This document shows positions 56,724-64,000 of a DNA stretch of 64,000 nt, in pieces. The number at the start of each line of letters is the position of its first letter. Position 1 is the first letter of the stretch. Under the pieces are notes generated by a model. The model ran no database searches, had not been told where the DNA came from, and saw nothing but the letters and a program-made list of their open reading frames with translations. This stretch comes from Thalassotalea_B piscium_A (GTDB lineage Bacteria > Pseudomonadota > Gammaproteobacteria > Enterobacterales > Alteromonadaceae). The position numbers and the translations under genes are program-made. The stretch lies in NCBI GenBank assembly GCA_049347715.1, contig CP186339.1, positions 3,720,001-3,784,000 of the forward strand, read 5' to 3'.

Positions 56724-57977
56724 ATGAAAGGGCTGATTTCCATTCTATTGCTAACATTCAGTTTTGTTAGCCTTGCTGATGAGCAAGCAGAAGCTATTTT
56801 TAAACAACTTGCACCATCACTTTATCAAATACGAATCATAGACAAAGCTAGTGGTGAAAAATCCGCTATCGGTTCAGGGTTTCAAATTACGCCTCAGGGG
56901 TTAATTGCTACCAATTACCACGTTATTTCAGGTTATGCTCGTTACCCGCAAAAATACAGTATTGAATATTTAGATTATCTAGGCAACAAAGCTGAATTAA
57001 CCTTAGAAAGTGTTGATGTCATTAACGATTTAGCCTTAGTTAAACGTGAAGTCACCCAAGATATGCCTTTTTTTGACATTGCAAAAAGTGCTCCAGCCAA
57101 AGGTGAAGAACTCTTTTCATTAGGCAACCCTCATGATTTAGGTATGATAGTTGTACCGGGAACTTATAACGGGCTAAAAAAAGAATCCTTTAACGATAGA
57201 ATTCATTTTACTGGTTCAGTTAACTCAGGTATGAGCGGCGGTCCAGTGGTTAACAAAGACTCTAAAGTGGTAGGGATTAATGTTGCAACGTCAGGTAATC
57301 AAATTGGTTTTCTTGTGCCTCATGACAAACTAGTGTCGTTATTTAACCAATATAAAGAAAATTCGTCTGAAGATATTAAACAACAAATGGCGCAACAATT
57401 AAAAGCGAATCAAGCGAAACTCATTTCTGAGTTATTAGCCAGTACTTGGCATTTGAAAGAGCTAGGAGAAGCACTCATTCCAACCATTGACGTACCATAT
57501 ATTCGTTGTTGGGGTGATTCGAATGCAGATAAAAGCGATGCATTAGTAATGGTAGCTGTGGCCAATTGTAGTCTTGATGAAGATACTTATATTGAAGGTA
57601 ACTTTTTAACAGGCTCGATTGAAATGGAGTTTCGTTATATGAAATCCCTTAAATTAGGAGCGACTAAGTTTTACCGACTCTACCAAAATCAAATTTCTCG
57701 CGTCATGCCGGGTAACAAAGCAACTAAAGATGACGTTACTGAATATCAATGCCAGCACGATTTAGTTATGCCTTCACATCATAATATTAATAACAAATCT
57801 GTATTATGTGTCCGTGCTTACAAAGACTTCCCTCAATTATACGACGTATTATATTTAGGGGTATCCGTTGATAAAGATAAACAAGCACTACTAAGCCACT
57901 TTACCATTTCAGGTGTAGCTCAAGATTCCGTTCAAGCCTTTACGAAGCAATTTATGGAGTCTGTGTCATGGAAATAA
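56724..57977 (+). CDS. Exported trypsin-like serine protease
   Basis: A 417-residue protein with signal peptide (MKGLISILLLTFSFVSLADE). Residues 20-200 form a DegP-type S1C protease domain with the full triad: His66 in ATNYHVISG, Asp102 in INDLALVK and Ser171 in NSGMSGGPVV. No PDZ domain is present; instead a C-terminal domain of about 200 residues with four Cys (RCWGDS, NCSLDE, YQCQHD, VLCVRA) follows. The stop overlaps the FHA-protein gene by 10 bp, so the two are coupled. Likely periplasmic. Confidence 0.88.
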   Translation: MKGLISILLLTFSFVSLADEQAEAIFKQLAPSLYQIRIIDKASGEKSAIGSGFQITPQGLIATNYHVISGYARYPQKYSIEYLDYLGNKAELTLESVDVINDLALVKREVTQDMPFFDIAKSAPAKGEELFSLGNPHDLGMIVVPGTYNGLKKESFNDRIHFTGSVNSGMSGGPVVNKDSKVVGINVATSGNQIGFLVPHDKLVSLFNQYKENSSEDIKQQMAQQLKANQAKLISELLASTWHLKELGEALIPTIDVPYIRCWGDSNADKSDALVMVAVANCSLDEDTYIEGNFLTGSIEMEFRYMKSLKLGATKFYRLYQNQISRVMPGNKATKDDVTEYQCQHDLVMPSHHNINNKSVLCVRAYKDFPQLYDVLYLGVSVDKDKQALLSHFTISGVAQDSVQAFTKQFMESVSWK

Positions 57978-58954
57978 TTATTGAAGAAATCAACCGTGGG
58001 CAAAAACTCATTGGCCGCCATAAATTTGCCAGTGAACATATCACTATTGGTCGAGGTTATCACAATGACATCATAGTTTCTGACCCTCATGTATGTGCTA
58101 ACCACTTGTCTATAGACTTTGATGGCGAGCACTGGACAGTTGCTGATCAAGAATCAATTAATGGCAGTTTTTTAGCTGATGGTAAAAAATCAGCACATGG
58201 CCATGTTATTCGTTCTGGAGATATTTTCAGTTTAGGACAAAGTCAGATAAGAGTTGTCTTTCCAGATCATCCTGTGGAACCTAGCGCAACACTAAGTCCA
58301 TTTGAAAATTTAATTAACTTAGCACGTCAGCCACTTGTATTAGCAGCAAGTATTGGTTTATTTACGCTCATTGTTGCTTGGACCATCTTTTTAAATAACC
58401 CTAAAGAAATGGGATTTACTCAACTACTTGTGCCAGCAATTGGTATGACTTTAATGTTCTTAATGTGGCCAGCACTCGTCTCGTTAATCTCTCATTTAAC
58501 CAAACATGACGCACGAGTGCTAACGCAACTCGGTGTTTCTTTTATTATTTACAACCTCAGCTGGGTAACAGATTTCATTGAAACATTTGTCAGTTTTAAT
58601 ACCTCAAGCAGTTTTCTATTAATGCCTCTACTAACGCTACTTCCGGTATCGCTGGCGTTTTGTTTGTTTTGGCTAAATTGCTATATTGGCTTTCATATGA
58701 GTGGCAAGCGTAGAGCATTTGTCGCAGCGAGTTTGACAGTTTTATTATTTGGTGGCAGTTACCTAATTCAATTAAGTAAACAACCTGAGTTTACAATCAA
58801 ACCAAGGTTTAACAATGTGCTTATGACACCAAACTTTGTTTTTGCACCAAGTAGTGATGTTGATAGTTTTATTGAACAATCAGATAAACTGTTTAAAAAA
58901 GCAGACAGTAAAATAGACGACGAAAAAGCTAAGCAGTCACACTCCAAAGACTAA
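57968..58954 (+). CDS. FHA-domain membrane protein
   Basis: A 328-residue protein. Residues 1-95 form an FHA phosphothreonine-binding domain: ITIGRGYHNDIIVSDPHVCANHLSI (GR, S/N-H pattern) and QESINGSFLADGKK (NGS/T loop). Then four to five membrane helices (about 125-145, 152-178, 192-215, 218-240 and 255-275) and a charged tail. Coupled to the protease gene. It may read a Ser/Thr-kinase signal and pass it across the inner membrane; kinase and phosphatase genes are not in the window. Confidence 0.88.
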   Translation: MEIIIEEINRGQKLIGRHKFASEHITIGRGYHNDIIVSDPHVCANHLSIDFDGEHWTVADQESINGSFLADGKKSAHGHVIRSGDIFSLGQSQIRVVFPDHPVEPSATLSPFENLINLARQPLVLAASIGLFTLIVAWTIFLNNPKEMGFTQLLVPAIGMTLMFLMWPALVSLISHLTKHDARVLTQLGVSFIIYNLSWVTDFIETFVSFNTSSSFLLMPLLTLLPVSLAFCLFWLNCYIGFHMSGKRRAFVAASLTVLLFGGSYLIQLSKQPEFTIKPRFNNVLMTPNFVFAPSSDVDSFIEQSDKLFKKADSKIDDEKAKQSHSKD

Positions 58955-59007
58955 ATCAAATAATAGCTAGTCTTTGATTTAACGACAGCTAAAAAATGCT
59001 AATAAAA

Positions 59008-59034
59008 AACCCCAGTAGTTTACCTGCTGGGGTT
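59008..59034. terminator. Bidirectional terminator between the FHA gene and trpS
   Basis: AACCCCAG / CTGGGGTT stem with A-run before and T-rich sequence after; serves the two convergent genes. Confidence 0.88.
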
Positions 59035-59066
59035 TATTTTTATAATACCTTTAGCAGCGCTAACGG

Positions 59067-60071
59067 CTATGGACGTGCAATAAAACCTACAGCGTCATAA
59101 ACAGATGTCAGTACTTTATTAGCACGTTCAGAGGCTTGTTCAGCACCATTGTGCATCACTTTCTCTAAGAAGGCTTGATCTTGGCGAAACTGATGGAATT
59201 TTTCTTGGATAGGTTCAAGCATTGCGACAACAGCATCAGCAACATCACCTTTTAGGTGACCATACATTTTATCTTCATACTGCGGAACCAAGTCAGCAAT
59301 CGACTGATTAGTTGCACAAGAGAGTAATGAAAGTAAATTTGAAACACCTGGTTTTTCATCATAATCAAAGTAAATTCGTGCTTGTTCATCAGAATCAGTC
59401 ACTGCACGCTTAATTTTCTTCGCTACTTTTTTCGGATCTTCCAATAAGCCGATAAAATTACCTGGATTTGAATCAGATTTAGACATTTTTTTGGTTGGCT
59501 CAAGCAAACTCATCACACGAGCCCCATGTTCAGGAATATGAGGGTCAGGCACAACAAAAATGTCACCGTAAATATTATTAAAACGTGTTGCTATATCTCG
59601 CGCTAATTCTAAATGCTGCTTTTGATCATCACCAACAGGTACGCGATCAGCACGATATAATAAAATATCTGCGGCCATTAACACTGGGTAAGTAAATAAC
59701 CCCGAGTTCATATTCGCTTCTGATTTTTGTGATTTATCTTTGTATTGCGTCATGCGATTTAACTCACCCATCTGAGTGTAACAATTTAACACCCAATTTA
59801 ACTGCGCATGAGCAGGAACATGAGACTGGATAAATATCGTGCTTTGCTCTGGGTCTACCCCACAAGCTAAATAAAGCGCTAATCCATCGAGGGTCGCTTT
59901 ACGAAGTGCTTCCGCCTCAGGACGAACAGTAATAGCATGCTGATCAACCAACATATAGTAACAATGGTGATCTGCTTGCATATTTACCCATTGCTTTAAC
60001 GCACCTAAGTAATTACCTATAGTAAGTTCACCTGATGGCTGACAGCCACTTAACACAACTGGTTTTGACAT
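59067..60071 (-). CDS. trpS: Tryptophanyl-tRNA synthetase
   Basis: A 334-residue class I synthetase. PSGELTIGNYLGAL (12-25) carries the HIGH-like TIGN, KKMSKSDSNPGNFI the KMSKS loop, and the usual Trp-binding segments (CYTQMGELNRMTQYKDK, FTYPVLMAADILLY) are present. Full length. Follows rpe by 45 bp on the same strand, as in the damX-dam-rpe-gph-trpS cluster of relatives, but gph is absent. Confidence 0.97.
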   Translation of the reverse strand: MSKPVVLSGCQPSGELTIGNYLGALKQWVNMQADHHCYYMLVDQHAITVRPEAEALRKATLDGLALYLACGVDPEQSTIFIQSHVPAHAQLNWVLNCYTQMGELNRMTQYKDKSQKSEANMNSGLFTYPVLMAADILLYRADRVPVGDDQKQHLELARDIATRFNNIYGDIFVVPDPHIPEHGARVMSLLEPTKKMSKSDSNPGNFIGLLEDPKKVAKKIKRAVTDSDEQARIYFDYDEKPGVSNLLSLLSCATNQSIADLVPQYEDKMYGHLKGDVADAVVAMLEPIQEKFHQFRQDQAFLEKVMHNGAEQASERANKVLTSVYDAVGFIARP

Positions 60072-60116
60072 AATTCTCTTTACCTAATCTTCTTTAAATA
60101 GCATTTAAACGTTAAT

Positions 60117-60788
60117 TCACTTAACGGTAGCAAGTTGTTCACGCATTTCATCAATAGCATGTTTGTAATTATCTTGAGAGAAAATTGCTGAGCCCGCTAC
60201 AAACATATCAGCACCGGCGGCGGCAATTTCAGCAATATTGCTTGCTTTTACACCACCATCGACTTCTAAACGAATATTTCGACCGCTCGCAGTAATTCTT
60301 TCTTTAACTAATTTTAATTTATCTAATGTTGTTGGGATAAAAGATTGCCCACCAAACCCTGGATTAACTGACATTAATAAAATGACATCTAACTTATCCA
60401 TCACAAAATCTAAAACTTGTAATGGCGTAGCAGGATTTAACACTAATCCAGCTTGGCAACCATGATCTTTAATAAGCTGTAATGTTCTATCGATATGATC
60501 ACTGGCTTCAGGATGGAAAGTGATAATACTCGCCCCTGCTTTTGCAAAATCAGGAATAAGACTATCCACTGGCTTAACCATTAAGTGCACATCTATAGGT
60601 GCACTAATACCGTAATCTCTTAACGCCTGACAAATCATAGGACCAAACGTTAAATTTGGTACAAAATGATTGTCCATTACATCAAAATGAACAACATCCG
60701 CTCCCGCAGCGAGTACCTTAGCAACATCATCGCCTAAACGAGCGAAATCAGCCGATAATATAGAAGGTGCAATAAGAAATGATGACAT
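60117..60788 (-). CDS. rpe: Ribulose-phosphate 3-epimerase
   Basis: A 223-residue TIM-barrel enzyme of the pentose-phosphate pathway. APSILSADFARLG (7-19), VHFDVMDNHFVPNLTFGP with catalytic Asp and metal His, IDVHLMV, MSVNPGFGGQSF and LEVDGGVKASN contain the active-site residues. Normal length. Upstream of trpS. Confidence 0.98.
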   Translation of the reverse strand: MSSFLIAPSILSADFARLGDDVAKVLAAGADVVHFDVMDNHFVPNLTFGPMICQALRDYGISAPIDVHLMVKPVDSLIPDFAKAGASIITFHPEASDHIDRTLQLIKDHGCQAGLVLNPATPLQVLDFVMDKLDVILLMSVNPGFGGQSFIPTTLDKLKLVKERITASGRNIRLEVDGGVKASNIAEIAAAGADMFVAGSAIFSQDNYKHAIDEMREQLATVK

Positions 60789-61075
60789 ACATAAGCCCTT
60801 TTAAAAAAACTGCGCTACTTTATCCTAAAATGAAAAATTAATCGACTTTCTTACCTCTACAGATGCAATTTCCGCTGCACAGTATTTGTCCGATATTGCT
60901 CATAATCGCACCAAACAGGTGCGTCATTTAACGTTTACTTTATTTGACGACTCTTAAAAAAACCAATAACTCTTTGATATACATCAAATATACTTATATT
61001 TTTGCGAAAGTTAAATTTTGGGCACTGTCTTTGCAATTTGAGTATTAACAAAAATAAACGACAAAGAGAAATAAC

Positions 61076-61738
61076 ATGAAAAATACACTAATAAAAATTG
61101 CATTAGCTTCAACTTTATTAACTTCAAGCGCTTTTTCTGTTACTGCAGCAGCAGATAGCCTTTCAGCCAATGTTGGTGCTACCAGTAACTACTTGTGGCG
61201 TGGCCTAGAACAAACTAATGGTAAAAGTGCTATCTCTGGTGGTATCGACTATGCTGCCGACTCAGGATTTTATGTGGGTACATGGGTTTCAAATGCCGAT
61301 TGGGCAGAAGGCATGACCTATGAGTTAGATTTTTATGGTGGTTTCGGTGGTGATATTAATGAATCTGTTTCATATGATGTTGGATTTATTTATTACGCAT
61401 ACCCAGACGAAACGTCAGGAGATGCCGATTTTTCAGAAGTTTACCTTAACGTTTCTTTTGAAGCATTAACACTTGGCGCTGCCGTGCTAACCTCTGGTGA
61501 AGATGCCGATGCAGGTGATACGTTATATTTAACTGCAGACTATGCATTCGCTTTAGCTAATGAAGCAGAAGTTGCACTTCACCTAGGTTCATACTCAGGT
61601 GACTGGTTAGCAGAAGACACTATTGATTATGGTATTAGCATTAGTAAAAGTGGCTTTACTTTAGGTGCCTCAAAAACAGATTTAGACGGCGATGACATGA
61701 AGGTCTACGTTTCATACGCTATCGATATTGATTTATAA
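61076..61738 (+). CDS. TorF-family putative porin
   Basis: A 220-residue outer-membrane protein with signal peptide (to about VTAAA, residue 25) and the family start SLSANVGATSNYLWRGLEQT; then alternating hydrophobic strands with aromatic girdles (FYVGTWVSNADW, YELDFYGGFGGDI, VSYDVGFIYYAYP) and a terminal strand MKVYVSYAIDIDL, consistent with a 12-strand barrel. The substrate is unknown. It lies between rpe and dam, an unusual insertion into that cluster. Confidence 0.88.
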   Translation: MKNTLIKIALASTLLTSSAFSVTAAADSLSANVGATSNYLWRGLEQTNGKSAISGGIDYAADSGFYVGTWVSNADWAEGMTYELDFYGGFGGDINESVSYDVGFIYYAYPDETSGDADFSEVYLNVSFEALTLGAAVLTSGEDADAGDTLYLTADYAFALANEAEVALHLGSYSGDWLAEDTIDYGISISKSGFTLGASKTDLDGDDMKVYVSYAIDIDL

Positions 61739-61750
61739 ATAGTTCGCTAC

Positions 61751-61779
61751 GGATTACTGAAAAATTATTTCAGTAATCC
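61751..61779 (+). terminator. Hairpin after the porin gene
   Basis: GGATTACTGAAA / TTTCAGTAATCC, perfect 12-bp arms, no T-run; the true terminator is probably the next one. Confidence 0.55.
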
Positions 61780-61806
61780 GTGTGCTAGTTATTGTTATCA
61801 TTATAA

Positions 61807-61833
61807 AATCCAAACTTTTGTTTGGATTTTTTT
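61807..61833 (+). terminator. Terminator after the porin gene
   Basis: AATCCAAAC-TTTT-GTTTGGATT followed by a T-run. Confidence 0.9.
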
Positions 61834-61933
61834 ACAGTGACTGCTTATCACTTATCATTCCGTAATAGAAATAATCTTGTAACAAAGTAAAAAATAAATG
61901 ATACTAAAATTACGTTGTCTGACTGAGTACGTG

Positions 61934-62125
61934 ATGAGTAAATCAAATTCTATTACAAATACAATCAAAAGTGTTTTCTTTGCTTTTTTAGGCGTTCAAA
62001 GTAATAAAAATCGCGAACGTGATTTCACTGAAGGTAAGTTTAGTCACTTTGTTATTGTTGGTCTTATCGGTGTTGCTTTATTTATTGTGACCTTAATCAC
62101 TATTGTTTCTTTTGTTTTAGCATAA
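61934..62125 (+). CDS. DUF2970-family small membrane protein
   Basis: About 63 residues from ATG 61934 (MSKSNSITNTIKSVFFAFLG), with family motif SVFFAFLGVQSNKNRERDF and one C-terminal membrane helix (HFVIVGLIGVALFIVTLITI). Members of this family are small, single-helix inner-membrane proteins of unknown function. The start at 61898 would add a segment unlike the family. Convergent with dam, with no spacer. Confidence 0.82.
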   Translation: MSKSNSITNTIKSVFFAFLGVQSNKNRERDFTEGKFSHFVIVGLIGVALFIVTLITIVSFVLA

Positions 62126-62126
62126 A

Positions 62127-62948
62127 CTAACTTTTATAAAGCGCTAATAACTCACCAACTTTTTTTCGATTACTTCCTTTTTGGCTAATCGTTCTAGCCA
62201 CTTTTATTGCCTTAATTTTATCAGCATGTTCATATATCTTACGCGTCCAAATAGTATCATGATTACTAATCAGAACCGTTGAATGGGCATTGGTAGATGC
62301 TTCTTCAGCTGCATTGGCTAAATCCGCTTGCTCATCTAAACCAAAACCATTACCTGAATAACTGGTAAAACTAGCTGTTTTGCTTAAGGGCACATAGGGA
62401 GGATCACAATAAACTACATCCCCTGCTTTTGCTCTAGCAAAACTCTGGCGATAACTTTCACAAATAAAAATAGCTTTCTTAGATTTTTCTGAAAAATAAT
62501 GGAGTTCAGCTTCTGGAAAGTAAGGTTTTTTATATTTACCAAATGGCACATTATAGCCACCTGACTTATTATAACGACACAAACCGTTATAACCGTGACG
62601 ATTCAAATAAAGAAAGAGTAATGAGCGATAATATTTATCAACACTGGCATTAAACTCTGTTCGTAGATGATAGTAAGCGTCTGCTTGATTATTTTCAGGG
62701 CTAAAAATTTTTCTAGCATCATCAATAAATGTTTGTGGTTTGATTTGAATAATTTGATACAGATTAATCAAATCTTTATTGATATCACTTAAAATGTAAT
62801 TGTCATAGTTGCTATTTAAAAAAACGGATCCTGCCCCTACAAAAGGTTCTATTAGGCGATCCCCTTTAGGCAACATTTTATTAATAACATCACTAAGACC
62901 GTATTTACCGCCAGCCCATTTTAAAAAAGCTCGATGCTTTTTAACCAT
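62127..62948 (-). CDS. dam: DNA adenine methyltransferase (GATC)
   Basis: A 273-residue type alpha N6-adenine methyltransferase. SAM motif FLKWAGGKYGL (8-18) with LIEPFVGAGSVFLN, and catalytic DPPYVPLS (about 181-188). In gammaproteobacteria Dam methylates GATC and controls mismatch repair, replication timing and gene switches. Full length. It is followed in the operon by damX 83 bp away (damX upstream), the conserved damX-dam order. Confidence 0.96.
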   Translation of the reverse strand: MVKKHRAFLKWAGGKYGLSDVINKMLPKGDRLIEPFVGAGSVFLNSNYDNYILSDINKDLINLYQIIQIKPQTFIDDARKIFSPENNQADAYYHLRTEFNASVDKYYRSLLFLYLNRHGYNGLCRYNKSGGYNVPFGKYKKPYFPEAELHYFSEKSKKAIFICESYRQSFARAKAGDVVYCDPPYVPLSKTASFTSYSGNGFGLDEQADLANAAEEASTNAHSTVLISNHDTIWTRKIYEHADKIKAIKVARTISQKGSNRKKVGELLALYKS

Positions 62949-63031
62949 TCTACTAAAAACCTCAAAACGACCATTTAACGCCGTATCACTGATGAGTATT
63001 GTGAAGTATGAATTGTATCCTGAATTGGGTC

Positions 63032-64000
63032 TTATTGGGAACGTTCAAACGCATTGATTTCATTATTAATTGCGGAAATGGTCTTAATCCAAGGATTTCT
63101 TGTCAAAATTGATTCGGGTAAAGTATTTAAAGCCTGCTCTGCTTCTGCATGTGTAGCATAGTGTTTACTGGTTAATACCGTCATTACTTCACCATTTAAT
63201 AACCGTTTATAATGTTTAAACGTTAGCGAAGTAAAATCTGCTAGAAACTCCTTCATAATACTTTCTTGTGTAAAACCAGATAGTTGAATAACAAAGCCCT
63301 TAGTAAAACTTTTGTAATATTGAGAACCAGAAAATTCCATTGTTGGCTGAATTTCCTTAGTCAACGCAATGCTACTTGGAGACGGATCAACGGGCTCACT
63401 CTTATTTGACTGTTGATGATTACCTAATGCCACCACTTTTGTTTCAGTGATCATAGCAGCCTTGGGTGTCGTCTCTATTGTTGAAGATACTTTAGCAGTG
63501 TTTAATACCTCATCAGGCAATAGACTCGCGCTGGATTCATTGTTCTGTGTTAATGGTGCTTCAAATGCAGCGATGGCCATGACAATATCGTTTACATTAG
63601 CATCTTTATGAACAATGGTTTCTTGTACCGGTTTGCTAACGGTTAATGCTGTATATATATCATTGGTAGATGCAGTTTCATCTGTCGTTGTTGAAAACCT
63701 TGGTAACACTGTTTCATCAGCAGTACTATTAAGTGGTAATTGCTCTACTGTTTTTTCCGGAAGTTTGGCAAAATTAGAAGGTCCCTGTTGTCGCAACCAA
63801 ATCACAGTCAATATGGATATTAAGGTGACAGTTAATAATGCAATTAACCATTTTTTACTAACAGTTAATGTAAACCACGAACCTGATGTTTTAAATTCTT
63901 TAGCATTTAAAGAAAGTAACTGTCCTGATTGTTTAGATAAAATTGAAATTTTCTTATGGAATAAATCTTTATGCTGAGCCAGCATTCTACCCGCGGTGTA
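63032..64000 (-). CDS. damX: DamX-like SPOR-domain cell-division protein, 5'-partial
   Basis: The frame is open to the window edge (64000). A methionine at 63985 exists, but the preceding codons (YTAGR) continue a plausible protein, so the true start probably lies outside. Visible parts: cytoplasmic segment, one membrane helix (WLIALLTVTLISILTVIWL, near residues 46-64 from M63985), a Ser/Thr-rich periplasmic linker, and a C-terminal SPOR domain (KGFVIQLSGFTQESIMKEFL ... HYATHAEAEQALNTLP) that binds denuded septal peptidoglycan. Upstream neighbour of dam, as usual. Confidence 0.88.
   Translation of the reverse strand, partial: YTAGRMLAQHKDLFHKKISILSKQSGQLLSLNAKEFKTSGSWFTLTVSKKWLIALLTVTLISILTVIWLRQQGPSNFAKLPEKTVEQLPLNSTADETVLPRFSTTTDETASTNDIYTALTVSKPVQETIVHKDANVNDIVMAIAAFEAPLTQNNESSASLLPDEVLNTAKVSSTIETTPKAAMITETKVVALGNHQQSNKSEPVDPSPSSIALTKEIQPTMEFSGSQYYKSFTKGFVIQLSGFTQESIMKEFLADFTSLTFKHYKRLLNGEVMTVLTSKHYATHAEAEQALNTLPESILTRNPWIKTISAINNEINAFERSQ

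Overview
The window comes from a chromosome of a low-GC marine gammaproteobacterium, most likely an alteromonadalean close to Colwellia or Thalassotalea. The basis is gene order (dusB-fis, glnA-glnL-glnG, trpS-rpe...dam-damX, feoA-feoB), the rRNA operon layout, a TorF-type porin, a PEP-CTERM protein and AT-rich spacers. I name no species.

Region by region. 1-3.3 kb holds dtd (start only), pip, yihY and small envelope or unknown proteins. 3.6-14.1 kb is the accessory region and the main discovery: a decayed sedentary chromosomal integron. On the + strand at 13772-14126 lies a frameshifted, internally deleted integron-integrase pseudogene. Running away from it on the - strand is a cassette array with two well-preserved attC sites (9117-9206 and 9534-9631), whose outer core sites pair exactly with the cores at the start of their own cassettes. 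The array is interrupted by an IS1111-type element sitting inside an attC core, by several IS110-type remnants, and by a 2.7-kb IS1595-type transposon that carries a Fic-protein gene as passenger. The 8-bp target duplication of that transposon is exactly the central 8 bp of a perfect LexA box (CTGT-N8-ACAG) just upstream of the dead integrase, so it split the SOS operator of the integron. Cassette cargo is mostly unknown membrane proteins, including a two-gene cassette that looks like a membrane-active effector with an immunity protein.

14.1-22.4 kb is housekeeping: typA; the nitrogen regulon glnA-(DUF4124 protein)-glnL-glnG with a sigma-54 promoter and NtrC sites; a MerC-like protein; and epmA. 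22.6-23.4 kb is an array of seven ~128-bp units, each with two inverted REP-like hairpins footed by GTAG. 23.5-29.7 kb is a complete rRNA operon on the - strand (tandem promoters, 16S, tRNA-Ile, tRNA-Ala, 23S, and two 5S copies each with its own terminator).

29.9-37.2 kb holds a secreted helical-repeat protein, purD, a methyltransferase-like lipoprotein, purH, dusB-fis and prmA. 37.3-43.4 kb holds a shortened siroheme-synthase-like protein, three tandem FlgO-family lipoproteins and the Fur-controlled feoAB iron(II) uptake operon. 43.8-58.9 kb is a mixed set of envelope, transport, hydrolase and redox genes, ending in a trypsin-like protease/FHA pair. 59-64 kb is the trpS-rpe...dam-damX cluster, interrupted by a TorF-type porin and a DUF2970 protein; damX runs off the window.
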